NCBI RefSeq assembly: GCF_030815485.1
Contig: NZ_JAUSWV010000002.1
Span: forward strand, 1,054,001 to 1,118,000
DNA: 64,000 bases
Reading direction: 5' to 3'
Source: Streptomyces rishiriensis
GTDB taxonomy: Bacteria; Actinomycetota; Actinomycetes; Streptomycetales; Streptomycetaceae
Shown: piece after piece, positions 1 through 7,541 of the stretch
Numbering within the stretch: the first letter of the stretch is position 1
How the letters are laid out: the number at the start of each line of letters is the position of its first letter
The notes under the pieces: model-generated
What the model saw: only the letters and a program-made list of their open reading frames with translations
What the model was told of the DNA's origin: nothing
Databases searched by the model: none
Made by a program: the position numbers and the translations under genes

Positions 1-144
1 CCAGGGCCTCGGCAACCGGCGAGCCGTGATCCATGCCGTTCCGAACAACATGGGAATGATCGGAATCTCCGGCCACCGACCGACCCCTGGGGCAGTGCGA
101 GAACCCGGTGGACATCACGTAGGCCGACGGCAGGCGTGGGCGGC

Positions 145-244
145 ATGAAGCGGGAAGAGATCTGGGACGCGGACGTCGCCCAACGCTATGACACGCCCGG
201 CCGGCATGTTCGCGCCTGACGTCCTGGAGTCGACCGTCAACTAG
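145..244 (+). pseudogene. N-terminal relic of a class I SAM-dependent methyltransferase, frameshifted
   Basis: An ATG at 145 opens a short frame reading MKREEIWDADVAQRYDTPG, after which it runs into a TGA at 217-219. The next frame, entered at about 203, continues GMFAPDVLESTVN and stops at 242-244. From memory, Streptomyces methyltransferases of this type begin with nearly the same string, with TPGTGMFA at the join, so loss of about two bases near 202 would explain the break. Nothing of the catalytic SAM-binding core remains. The remnant runs into the stop codon of the TetR gene on the other strand. What is seen is the two matching half-frames; the family assignment is from recall and moderately confident. 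Bases 1-144 show nothing recognisable. Confidence 0.5.
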
Positions 245-942
245 CGCAGTCCCGCCTCACGGGCAAGGCGGGTGACCGCGTAGCGGAAGAACGGCTCTCG
301 CTCCTCCACCACCCGGTTGAACTGGCCGAACAGCTCGAAACCGACCAGCCCGTACAGCTGGGCCCACGCCGCCACCAGTGCCGTGACCGCACCCGGCGGC
401 AGGTCGGGGGCGAGGTCGGCCGCCATCCGGACCGCCTCGGGGACCAATTCGTCGCTCAGGAGCGGCACCTCCAGCGCGTGGCTCTGGTGTGCGTCTCGCA
501 GGATGCCGATGAGAAGCAGGCCGACGCGGGCGGCGGCGGGGACGGTCGTCCCGGGCGCGCTGTAACCGGGCACCGGCGAGCCGTAGATCAGCGCGTACTC
601 CTGCGGATGCGCCAGCGCCCAGCCGCGTACCGCCTCGCCGACGGCGACCCAGCGCTCGACGGGAGGGACGTCGGCGTCGGCCTCCACGACCGCCGCGTGC
701 GCCGCTTCCGCGGCCTCGCCCAGGGAGTCGTAGGCGTCGATGATGAGTGCGGTGAGCAGGTCGTCGCGGCTCGGGAAGTAGCGGTAGAGAGCGGAGGAGA
801 CCATGCCGAGCTCGCGGGCCACGGCTCGCAGCGAGAGCCTGGCCGCGCCGTCGGACGCGAGTTGTCTGCGGGCCTCCTCCTTGATGGCGACGGTGACTTC
901 GATCCTGGCCCGGGCGCGTGCCCCTCGAACGATGCTGCTCAT
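241..942 (-). CDS. TetR/AcrR family transcriptional regulator
   Basis: A 233-residue one-component repressor. The N-terminal helix-turn-helix lies at about residues 36-57 and includes LSLRAVARELG followed by SALYRYFPSRDDLL, the classic TetR recognition-helix and Tyr/Phe signature. The rest is an all-helical ligand and dimerisation domain. The gene is divergent from the deazaflavin-type nitroreductase at 1107, and the 164-base gap holds two matching dyads (1003-1016 and 1056-1069). By TetR convention it probably represses both itself and the nitroreductase until a small ligand binds. The ATG at 942 was chosen because the HTH starts some 35 residues later, normal for the family. The ligand cannot be inferred. 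Confidence 0.9.
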   Translation of the reverse strand: MSSIVRGARARARIEVTVAIKEEARRQLASDGAARLSLRAVARELGMVSSALYRYFPSRDDLLTALIIDAYDSLGEAAEAAHAAVVEADADVPPVERWVAVGEAVRGWALAHPQEYALIYGSPVPGYSAPGTTVPAAARVGLLLIGILRDAHQSHALEVPLLSDELVPEAVRMAADLAPDLPPGAVTALVAAWAQLYGLVGFELFGQFNRVVEEREPFFRYAVTRLAREAGLR

Positions 943-1002
943 GCGTCCCAGTGTCCCACGAAGACAGAGCGCCGCACCCGATCGAGATCACCGTACAAAA
1001 GA

Positions 1003-1069
1003 GAGAGCACCGCTCTTGCTCTGGAGGGGCGTCCTACGTCACACTCGAACCGAGCGAGAGCAGTGCTCA
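1003..1069. promoter_or_regulatory. Two matching dyads, probable operators of the adjacent TetR regulator
   Basis: GAGAGCACCGCTCT at 1003-1016 and GAGAGCAGTGCTCA at 1056-1069 share the pattern GAGAGCANNGCTCW. Each is an inverted repeat (AGAGC / GCTCT, with one mismatch in the second). Their centres (1010 and 1063) are 53 bp apart, five helical turns, so two dimers would bind the same face of the DNA. They lie between the divergent TetR and nitroreductase genes. Sequence and spacing are seen; the regulator assignment is inferred. Confidence 0.65.
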
Positions 1070-1106
1070 CACTTTCGGTCCCGTTCCCGTTCAGGAGGCA
1101 GCAACC

Positions 1107-1562
1107 ATGTCCGCCCATGTACAGAAGCCCGGCTGGTTCACCGTCAACGTCTTCAACCGCACCGTGGCCTGGCTGATCCGCCGGGGTCTGAGCGTGTGGG
1201 GGTCCCGGGTGCTGGCGGTCCGCGGCCGCAAGAGCGGCCAGTGGCGGACCACCCCCGTCAACCTGCTGACCGTGGGCGGTCAGCAGTACCTGATCGCCCC
1301 GCGCGGCCACGTGCAGTGGACGCACAACATGCGGGCGGTGGGCGGCGGCGAGCTGCGCCTCGGCAGAACCGTGGAGGAGTTCACGGCGGTAGAGGTCGCC
1401 GACGACGACAAGACGCCGTTGCTGCGCGCCTATCTCAAGCGGTGGAAGGCCGAGGTCGGCGTCTTCTTCAACGGGGTGGGTCCGGACTCCCCGGACGCCG
1501 AGATGCGCCGTATCGCCCCCGACCACCCGGTGTTCCGGATCACCGTCACGAACCGACGGTGA
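1107..1562 (+). CDS. Nitroreductase/deazaflavin-dependent oxidoreductase (DDN-like, F420 family)
   Basis: A 151-residue single-domain protein of the split beta-barrel fold used by mycobacterial Ddn. Members usually bind F420H2 (some bind heme or flavin) and reduce nitro or enone groups. The family signature is RGRKSGQWRTTPVNLL near residues 37-52, followed by YLIAPRG and a WTHNMRA stretch, all typical of the cofactor-binding strand-loop region. The start is set by AGGAGG at 1093-1098, eight bases before the ATG; a longer in-frame extension upstream has no ribosome binding site and crosses the operator region. It is divergent from a TetR regulator that probably controls it. The substrate is unknown. 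Confidence 0.85.
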   Translation: MSAHVQKPGWFTVNVFNRTVAWLIRRGLSVWGSRVLAVRGRKSGQWRTTPVNLLTVGGQQYLIAPRGHVQWTHNMRAVGGGELRLGRTVEEFTAVEVADDDKTPLLRAYLKRWKAEVGVFFNGVGPDSPDAEMRRIAPDHPVFRITVTNRR

Positions 1563-1622
1563 TCCCCGCGCCCCTGGGGTCAGGACACGAACCGCCGGTG
1601 ATCCGCACCCCCGGGTTCAGGA
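1547..1622. repeat. Imperfect tandem duplication spanning a tail-to-tail gene boundary
   Basis: Two copies (1547-1585, 39 bp, and 1586-1622, 37 bp) both begin CACGAACCG, contain CGGTGATCC and end TCAGGA. The first copy carries the stop codon of the nitroreductase (1560-1562); the second runs into the stop codon of the convergent flavoprotein (1617-1619). The 54-base gap between the two genes is therefore built entirely from this duplication. Confidence 0.8.
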
Positions 1623-2888
1623 GCCGCTCTCCTCGGCCACCGGTCCGGCCTTCGGCACCTGCCGCCGGTCCACGGCGCTCAGCGCCCGCTGGGCCATCGG
1701 ATGCGAGCGGATGAGCTCGCCCAGGGTCGTCCGACCGCGGGTGATGTCGGTGAAGGCCCGCCAGGCGGGGCGGACGCCGGTGAGGGCCGCGTGGAAGAGT
1801 CCGGGGCGACGCTCGAAGAGGGTGAGCAGCCGCTTGCCGACGCTCATCTCCACACCGAGGCCGGCCTTGATCGCGAAGGCGTAGTTCAGCGCCTGACGGC
1901 GGGCGTCCACCGCGTCGTGCGCCTCGGAGACACGGACCGCCCACTCACCGGCGAGCCGGCCCGAGCGCAGCGCGAAGGAGATGCCCTCCCGGGTCCACGG
2001 CTCCAGCAACCCCGCCGCGTCACCGCACACGAGCACCCGCCCGCGCGACAGCGGGGAGTCGTCGGCCCGGCAGCGGGTCAGATGGCCGGAGGAGATGCTC
2101 GGCTCGAACCCGGCGAGGCCGAGCCGCCCGATGAAGTCCTCGAGATAGCGCTTGGTCGCCGCGCCTTCGCCACGCGCCGAGATGACGCCGACCGTCAGCG
2201 TGTCTCCCTTGGGGAACACCCAGCCGTAGCTGCCGGGCATCGGACCCCAGTCGATGAGGACACGCCCCTTCCAGTCCTCGGCGACCGTCTCCGGCACCGG
2301 GATCTCCGACTCCAGGCCGAGATCCACCTGGTCGAGCTTCACCCCGACATGCGCTCCTATGCGGCTCGCGCTGCCGTCCGCGCCGACCACCGCGCGCGCC
2401 AGGAGCGTCTCGCCGCCCTGGAGGACGACCGCGACCGTGCGCCGGTCCGGCACCGCCGATCCGTGCTGCTCGACCCGCTGCACGGTGACGCCCGTGCGCA
2501 GCTCGGCGCCCGCCTTCTGGGCGTGTTCGACGAGCTGCTGGTCGAACTCGGGCCGGTTGATCAGCCCGAACAGCATCTGCCGGGAACGGCGGGTGCGGGT
2601 GAAGCGCCCGTTGTTCGAGAAGGTCACCGCATGCACCCGGTCGCGGAAGGGCAGTTCGAAGCCGGGTGGCAGCGCGTCGCGGGAGGGGCCGATGATGCCG
2701 CCGCCGCACGTCTTGTAGCGGGGCAGCTCCGCCTTCTCCAGCAACAGCACCCGCCGTCCCGTGACAGCCGCCGCATAGGCGGCCGAAGCCCCTGCGGGGC
2801 CCGCGCCCACCACGACGACGTCCCACACCTGCCGCGCGTCGTCCGCCGAAGAGTTCTCGTCGTCCGCCGGAGAGTTCTCGCTGCTCAC
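1617..2888 (-). CDS. Geranylgeranyl reductase family FAD-dependent oxidoreductase
   Basis: A 423-residue flavoprotein. The Rossmann dinucleotide motif GAGPAG sits at residues 28-33, a second FAD contact (VVGADGSASRIG) at about 167-178, and the GD motif in VLVCGDAAG near 286-294, followed by EPWTREGISFALRSG. This order is diagnostic of the GGR/p-hydroxybenzoate hydroxylase fold that reduces isoprenoid double bonds or hydroxylates small molecules. YKTCGGGI near 58-65 is the usual FAD-loop cysteine signature of GGR proteins. The GTG start at 2888 has AGGAG about 12 bases upstream. The N-terminus carries a near-perfect heptad duplication (ENSPADD, ENSSADD) at 4-17. It stands alone, so a menaquinone, carotenoid or archaeol-like substrate cannot be chosen. 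Confidence 0.85.
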   Translation of the reverse strand: MSSENSPADDENSSADDARQVWDVVVVGAGPAGASAAYAAAVTGRRVLLLEKAELPRYKTCGGGIIGPSRDALPPGFELPFRDRVHAVTFSNNGRFTRTRRSRQMLFGLINRPEFDQQLVEHAQKAGAELRTGVTVQRVEQHGSAVPDRRTVAVVLQGGETLLARAVVGADGSASRIGAHVGVKLDQVDLGLESEIPVPETVAEDWKGRVLIDWGPMPGSYGWVFPKGDTLTVGVISARGEGAATKRYLEDFIGRLGLAGFEPSISSGHLTRCRADDSPLSRGRVLVCGDAAGLLEPWTREGISFALRSGRLAGEWAVRVSEAHDAVDARRQALNYAFAIKAGLGVEMSVGKRLLTLFERRPGLFHAALTGVRPAWRAFTDITRGRTTLGELIRSHPMAQRALSAVDRRQVPKAGPVAEESGS

Positions 2889-3081
2889 GATGGTCTACTG
2901 CTCCTGATCAAGCCGCTTGCCGCACCTGTCCCCCGCATCCTACGGCGGAGATCGCCACGGTCCGCTGTGGGAGGATCGGCGGCGCGCGCGCCCCACATCC
3001 CGGCAGGCGCGTACCCTCGCACGGTCACCCGTACGAACCAGTACACACCAGCACAACGTCGCACCCACCAGGAGCGTGCCC

Positions 3082-4437
3082 ATGTCGTCGAATCCGGTCG
3101 CCGAGACCATAGCCTCGCTGCTGCCCAGGGCACGGGCGGAGCTCGCCGAGCTGGTGGCCTTCAGGTCGGTGGCGGACTTCGACCAGTTCCCCAGGAGCGA
3201 GAGCGAGGCCGCCGCGAACTGGATCGCGGACGCGCTGCGCGCCGAGGGCTTCCAGGACGTGGCCCTGCTCGACACCCCGGACGGCACGCAGTCGGTGTAC
3301 GGCCATCTGCCGGGCCCCGCCGGTGCCCGCACGGTCCTGCTCTACGCCCACTACGACGTGCAGCCGCCGCTGGACGAGGCCGGCTGGACCTCCCCGCCGT
3401 TCGAGCTGACGGAGCGCGACGGCCGCTGGTACGGCCGCGGCAGCGCCGACTGCAAGGGCGGCGTCATCATGCACCTGCTCGCGCTGCGCGCCCTGAAGGC
3501 GAACGGGGGCGTCCCGGTCGGCGTGAAGGTGATCGTGGAGGGCTCCGAGGAGCAGGGCACCGGCGGTCTCGAGCGGTACGCGGAGCAGCACCCCGACCTG
3601 CTGGCGGCCGACACCATCGTCATCGGCGACGCGGGCAACTTCCGGGTGGGTCTGCCGACCGTCACCTCCACCCTGCGCGGCATGACCATGATGCGGGTGC
3701 GGATCGACACGCTCGCAGGCAATCTGCACTCCGGCCAGTTCGGCGGGGCCGCACCGGACGCGCTGGGCGCGCTGATCCGCGTGCTGGACTCGCTGCGCGC
3801 CGAGGACGGCTCCACGACCGTGGACGGCCTCACCGACGACGCGCGCTGGGAGGGTCTCCAGTACGACGAGGCGCAGTTCCGTCGGGACGCCAAGGTCCTG
3901 GGCGGCGTCGGCCTGATCGGTTCCGGCACGGTCGCCGACCGCATCTGGGCCCGCCCCGCCGTCACCGTCCTGGGCATCGACTGCCCGCCGGTCGTCGGCG
4001 CCACCCCGTCCGTACAGGCGGCTGCCCGCGCGCTGATCAGCCTCCGGGTGGCGCCGGGCACGGACGCGGCCGAGGCCACGAAGCTGCTGCAGGCCCATCT
4101 CGAGGCCCACACACCGTGGGGCGCGCGCGTGAGCACCGAGGAGATCGGCCAGGGACAGCCGTTCAGCGCCGACACCTCCAGCCCGGCGTACGCGGCGATG
4201 GCCGACGCGATGTCGGTCGCCTACCCCGGTCAGGACATGCAGTACGCGGGTCAGGGCGGTTCCATCCCGCTGTGCAACACCCTGGCCGCGCTCTACCCGC
4301 AGGCGGAGATCCTGCTCATCGGCCTGAGCGAGCCGGAGGCGCGGATCCACGCGGTCGACGAGAGCGTGTCTCCCGAGGAACTGGAGCGGCTCTCGGTGGC
4401 GGAGGCCCTGTTCCTGCGCAACTACGCGGCCGGCTGA
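3082..4437 (+). CDS. M20 family dipeptidase / metallopeptidase
   Basis: A 451-residue di-zinc amidohydrolase of the ArgE/DapE/PepV superfamily, most like the cytosolic dipeptidase branch. Visible metal and catalytic residues are H90 and D92 in YAHYDVQP, D123 in GSADCKGG, the Glu pair E156/E157 in EGSEEQG, D183 in IGDAGN, and a late His in ARIHAVDE. The dimerisation lid lies between about 195 and 310 (LRGMTMMRVRIDT, NLHSGQFGG). The start at 3082 follows GGAG at 3071-3074; an upstream in-frame extension is Arg-rich and lacks a ribosome binding site. It is likely intracellular, as there is no signal peptide. A strong hairpin follows the stop, so it is probably monocistronic. Exact substrate (dipeptides or an acylated amino acid) not determinable. 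Confidence 0.9.
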   Translation: MSSNPVAETIASLLPRARAELAELVAFRSVADFDQFPRSESEAAANWIADALRAEGFQDVALLDTPDGTQSVYGHLPGPAGARTVLLYAHYDVQPPLDEAGWTSPPFELTERDGRWYGRGSADCKGGVIMHLLALRALKANGGVPVGVKVIVEGSEEQGTGGLERYAEQHPDLLAADTIVIGDAGNFRVGLPTVTSTLRGMTMMRVRIDTLAGNLHSGQFGGAAPDALGALIRVLDSLRAEDGSTTVDGLTDDARWEGLQYDEAQFRRDAKVLGGVGLIGSGTVADRIWARPAVTVLGIDCPPVVGATPSVQAAARALISLRVAPGTDAAEATKLLQAHLEAHTPWGARVSTEEIGQGQPFSADTSSPAYAAMADAMSVAYPGQDMQYAGQGGSIPLCNTLAALYPQAEILLIGLSEPEARIHAVDESVSPEELERLSVAEALFLRNYAAG

Positions 4438-4458
4438 TCCGCCCTGCCGTCGGTCGGC

Positions 4459-4493
4459 AGAGGGCCTCGCCCGCACACCGGGCGGGGCCCTCT
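4459..4493 (+). terminator. Rho-independent-type hairpin after the M20 peptidase gene
   Basis: A 15-bp stem (4459-4473 with 4479-4493, one G-U pair) closes a 5-base loop, 22 bases after the stop codon. There is no clear U tract, as is usual in Streptomyces. Confidence 0.8.
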
Positions 4494-4826
4494 CCGTGGT
4501 CGCCCCAGGCACCTCATGGAGCCCCGCGCTCCGTCGCGCGAGGCCGGCCGACTCCGGGGTGACCGTCGCGCCCGTACCGGCTCTCACTTGGTGAAGCGGC
4601 TGGTCACCGGCCTGTACGGGTACAGCGGCGAGGAACGTGCGGCATTCGTGCGTGCGCCTGGGGGTCTGCGGCCCGAGGGCATCCCGGACGGGGCCGCCGC
4701 GCTCGTCATCGGGCACGTCCCGGCCGCCGAGGCGATGGAGGGGTCCGAGCCGCGGTTCCGGGAGACGTGCCGGTCGGCTGTTCTTCCGACGAAGGCGCTG
4801 CCGCGGGTCAGTCCCCGTGACCGCCC
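4494..4826. other. Intergenic stretch without a supportable gene
   Basis: This 333-base stretch has an open frame on the plus strand (from about 4516) that could read GLYGYSGEERAAFVR and similar. It has no ribosome binding site, no recognised family and poor codon bias, and it overlaps the end of the kinase-NUDIX gene on the other strand. I see no repeat, hairpin or operator. It may be a decayed gene. Confidence 0.4.
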
Positions 4827-5870
4827 TCACTCGGTCGGCACGCCCGCCTCCAGATAGAGGGCCGCCCCGCGTTCGCGGGCTCGCAGCGCCCAGCGCAGCC
4901 GCTCGTAGCGGACCGGCGGCAGCAGATCGGCCGCCTCCTCCTCCGTGACGAAGCGCCAGGCCCGCAGTTCGGGGCCGGGCAGCAGCAGGCCCGCGACGGC
5001 GGCGGGGTCGAGGCGTCCGCCGTCGAAGAGAAGGCGCAGCCCACCGTAGGCGGGAGGCCTCGGCCGTTCCCAGTCGACGACCAGCAGCCGGGGTGCGTCG
5101 TCGAGCCGGATCCCGGTCTCCTCCTCGACCTCGCGCACGCCCGCGCGCGCGGGCGCCTCGCCGGGCTCCACCACCCCGCCGGGGAACTCCCAGCCGGGCT
5201 TGTAGGTCGGGTCCACGAGCAGCACCCGGTCCCGCTCGTCGAAGAGGAGGACTCCGGCGGCCACCGTCTCGGCGGTGGGCTCGGGGGTCTGCACGATCTC
5301 GCACGCGGCCACCGCGCCGCTGCCGACGGCCTCCGCGATCCGGGCTGCCGTCTCTCGCGGAGTGAGGACTCCGTTGTCGACGGGGTGGGCGTCGGCGGTG
5401 AGCCAGGAGGCGAGGGCCGCGTGGTACGGCTCGATGTGGTCGTACGACCACTGCCGGATCCGTATCTCGCCGTCGGGAAGGTCCGGGGGGACCTCGCGGG
5501 CGGCTATTCGCTCGCGCAGGATCGTTTCCCCGGGGGCGAGGAGCACATGCCGGACGGGGATCCGGCGGGCGGCGAGGCCGCCGAAGATCTCGTCGCGGTA
5601 CTCCTGGCGCAGCAAGGTCATGGGGACGACGAGGGTGCCGCCCAGCTCGGCGAGCAGCGCGGCCGCCGTGTCGATGACGAGCCGTCGCCAGATCGGCAGG
5701 TCCTGGAAGTCGCCGGCCTCGGCGAGGCGTTTGGGCGGCAGCAGGTGCGGAAGTGCTCCGCCGATGACCTCGGGATCGAAGAGCGTGCTGTTCGGGATCA
5801 GGTCGATCAATTCCCGTGCGGTGGTGGTCTTCCCCGCACCGAACGCGCCGTTGATCCAGACGACGGTCAC
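4827..5870 (-). CDS. Fused P-loop kinase-like (AAA_33) and NUDIX hydrolase protein
   Basis: A 347-residue two-domain protein. Residues 1-185 form a small-molecule kinase/NTPase domain with Walker [10 protein letters not shown] (8-16) and a helical lid ([15 protein letters not shown] near 88-102), similar to shikimate/gluconate-kinase-like AAA_33 proteins. Residues about 198-347 are a NUDIX domain with a complete Nudix box at 232-254 (G232, E238, REVEEETGI 246-254). The GTG start at 5870 is preceded by AGGGGG; an upstream extension looks non-coding. The combination suggests phosphorylation or repair of a nucleotide-like metabolite plus cleavage of a nucleoside diphosphate derivative. No neighbour helps define it. 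Domain calls are firm; the joint function is unknown. Confidence 0.85.
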   Translation of the reverse strand: MTVVWINGAFGAGKTTTARELIDLIPNSTLFDPEVIGGALPHLLPPKRLAEAGDFQDLPIWRRLVIDTAAALLAELGGTLVVPMTLLRQEYRDEIFGGLAARRIPVRHVLLAPGETILRERIAAREVPPDLPDGEIRIRQWSYDHIEPYHAALASWLTADAHPVDNGVLTPRETAARIAEAVGSGAVAACEIVQTPEPTAETVAAGVLLFDERDRVLLVDPTYKPGWEFPGGVVEPGEAPARAGVREVEEETGIRLDDAPRLLVVDWERPRPPAYGGLRLLFDGGRLDPAAVAGLLLPGPELRAWRFVTEEEAADLLPPVRYERLRWALRARERGAALYLEAGVPTE

Positions 5871-5951
5871 GGTTCCCCCTCTTCTGTTGGCCCCCTGTGG
5901 CTTGCCCGCTCCACCCTGCCACGGAAACCAGTTCCCGTTGAGGGCGCACGA

Positions 5952-6000
5952 ACGCCGTGGCGCCGGCCCCCTCAGCGGTGGGCTGCCGACGCCACGGCGT
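5952..6000 (-). terminator. Hairpin terminator downstream of the small secreted protein gene
   Basis: Perfect 11-bp arms ACGCCGTGGCG (5952-5962) and CGCCACGGCGT (5990-6000) with a 27-base GC-rich loop, 21 bases past the stop codon of the leftward gene at 6022. Confidence 0.6.
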
Positions 6001-6021
6001 CCGTGGTCCCGGGCCGGTCCG

Positions 6022-6216
6022 TCAGTCGTTCTGCCCCAGGGCGTTGTCGTCGATGGCCAGGCTGTCACTGGCGAGGGTGTGGTCGAGCGTGCTGAGCGTG
6101 TCGCCCACGTTCAGTCCTTCGAGGTCCGCACCGCTCAGGCCGTGCGAGGGGGTGATCGCCGCGACGACGAAACCGGTGGCGAGGGAGGCGATGGCGAGCA
6201 TGCTGCGCTTCTTCAT
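6022..6216 (-). CDS. Small secreted hypothetical protein (64 residues)
   Basis: A 64-residue protein with a clear Sec-type signal: MKKRSML, then a hydrophobic core [14 protein letters not shown] (about 7-20) and a likely processing site around residues 22-27. The mature part of roughly 38-42 residues is acidic and Ser/Leu/Asp rich ([18 protein letters not shown]). It has no cysteines and no chaplin or rodlin signature. A hairpin follows the stop. No family is recognised. I call it a gene because signal peptide, length and terminator agree; the ribosome binding site is weak. Confidence 0.6.
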   Translation of the reverse strand: MKKRSMLAIASLATGFVVAAITPSHGLSGADLEGLNVGDTLSTLDHTLASDSLAIDDNALGQND

Positions 6217-6331
6217 ACGCGGATCAACGGCCGCGGCGGGCGCGGGTCACGCGTCACCGCCGAATACACGCGCGCGATCGACCGGTCTGCGGCGAGAATG
6301 CCGTGGTCACCGACGATTCGGAGGTTACGCC

Positions 6332-7291
6332 ATGATCGGCCCGCAGCATGCCCACGCCTGCCTGGACGGTCTGGTGACCGGCGACGCCTTCGGTGACAGC
6401 TGGTTCACCCGCTCCGACGAGCCCGCCGAGGAGCTGTGGGCGGCGCGGGAGCCGCGTCCCGCGCCGTGGCCGTGGACGGACGACTCGGCGATGGCCTTCG
6501 TCCTGTTCGCCCATCTCACGGAGTACGGAGAGGTCCTACCGGGCGCCCTGGCGCGGCAGTTCGCCGCCGAGTACCAACGCGACCCGGGGCGCAAGTACGG
6601 CCCGTCCATGCACAGTGTGCTGCGGCGCGTCGGCGAGGGCGAGGACTGGCGGACGGTGACGGCGGGGCAGTTCGGCGGACAGGGTTCGTACGGCAACGGC
6701 GCAGCGATGCGGGTCGCGCCGCTGGGCGCCTGGTTCCGGGACGATCTCGCCGCAGTCCGCGAGCAGGCCCGGCTGTCCGCGCTGGCCACCCATGCCCATC
6801 CCGAGGCGGTCGCGGGTGCGGTGGCCGTCGCGGTCGCCGCCGCGCTGGCGGCCGCCGGCGCGGGCGGGGACGCCGCCGGGCGCGCCGCGTTCCTGCGGGA
6901 GGTCGCCTCGCACCTTCCGGACAGCGACGTCCGCTCCGGGCTGTCGGTGGCCGCGGCCCTTCCCGAGCGCACCTCGGTGCGCCACGCGGCCTCCGTGCTG
7001 GGCTCGGGGACGCTGATCTCGGCCCCGGACACCGTGCCGTTCGCCCTCTGGTCCGCCGCCGGGCACCCGGACGACCTCCCCGAGGCGCTGTGGCAGACCG
7101 TCGGGGGATGGGGGGACCGCGACACGACCTGCGCCATCGCGGGAGGCGTGGTCGCTTCCCGGACCGGCACGGGCGGCGTGCCCGCCGTCTGGCGGCAGTC
7201 CTGCGAGGCCATCCCCGCCTGGAGCGGCTGGGACGCGGTCACGGCGGGCGGAACGGCGGCCGGAACGGCGGGCGGGCACACCGTCGAGTGA
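6332..7291 (+). CDS. ADP-ribosylglycohydrolase family protein
   Basis: A 319-residue protein of the ARH/DraG fold, which removes ADP-ribose from proteins or small acceptors using a binuclear Mg/Mn centre. Metal-binding signatures are visible: GDAFGDSW near residue 17, WTDDSAMA near 48, GNGAAMR near 121, and WGDRDTTCAIAGG near 270. The middle region is Ala-rich. The ATG at 6332 is preceded by GGAGG at 6320-6324; the larger open frame upstream is antisense to the small secreted gene and rejected. A very strong hairpin follows within five bases of the stop. The cellular target is unknown; Streptomyces members may oppose intracellular ADP-ribosylation. Confidence 0.9.
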   Translation: MIGPQHAHACLDGLVTGDAFGDSWFTRSDEPAEELWAAREPRPAPWPWTDDSAMAFVLFAHLTEYGEVLPGALARQFAAEYQRDPGRKYGPSMHSVLRRVGEGEDWRTVTAGQFGGQGSYGNGAAMRVAPLGAWFRDDLAAVREQARLSALATHAHPEAVAGAVAVAVAAALAAAGAGGDAAGRAAFLREVASHLPDSDVRSGLSVAAALPERTSVRHAASVLGSGTLISAPDTVPFALWSAAGHPDDLPEALWQTVGGWGDRDTTCAIAGGVVASRTGTGGVPAVWRQSCEAIPAWSGWDAVTAGGTAAGTAGGHTVE

Positions 7292-7295
7292 CCGA

Positions 7296-7336
7296 CTGCG
7301 GGCGGCGCCCGCCGCTCCGGTGGGCGCCGCCCGCAG
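7296..7336 (+). terminator. Strong terminator hairpin after the ADP-ribosylglycohydrolase gene
   Basis: An 18-bp stem (7296-7313 with 7319-7336, one G-U pair) and a 5-base loop begin four bases after the stop codon. It can also serve the leftward ROK gene. Confidence 0.85.
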
Positions 7337-7360
7337 TACCAGTACCAGTACCAGCACCAG
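7335..7360. repeat. Short AGTACC microsatellite and C-rich spacer
   Basis: AGTACC is repeated three times and followed by AGCACC, immediately after the terminator stem. The remaining bases to 7541 are C/A-rich with a CCAGGCCA near-repeat near 7441-7465. No gene is seen in 7337-7541. Confidence 0.6.
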
Positions 7361-7541
7361 TCCCCGCCCCGACCCCGACCGGTGGTCGCCCGTCGCAGGC
7401 ACCTGCGCACGGGCACACCAGCGCCTCCCGCACCCGCACCCAGGCCAGCACCCAGGCCAACACCAACAGCCTCAGGTCCGTAGCCGCCCCCTCGGGCCGC
7501 CTCGACGCGCCGGAACGTTCCTGTACCGGCAACCGCAGGCG

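Noticed and set aside
1701..4562. 953-codon plus-strand frame over the flavoprotein and M20 genes
   Set aside because: Not the frame of the M20 gene and antisense to the flavoprotein; no motifs.
4516..4857. Plus-strand frame of about 113 codons after the M20 terminator
   Set aside because: No ribosome binding site or family, and it overlaps the kinase-NUDIX coding end; noted only as a possible decayed gene.
3025..5949. Very long minus-strand frame across the M20 and kinase-NUDIX genes
   Set aside because: Antisense to a clear M20 peptidase and out of frame with the NUDIX gene; an artefact of high GC.
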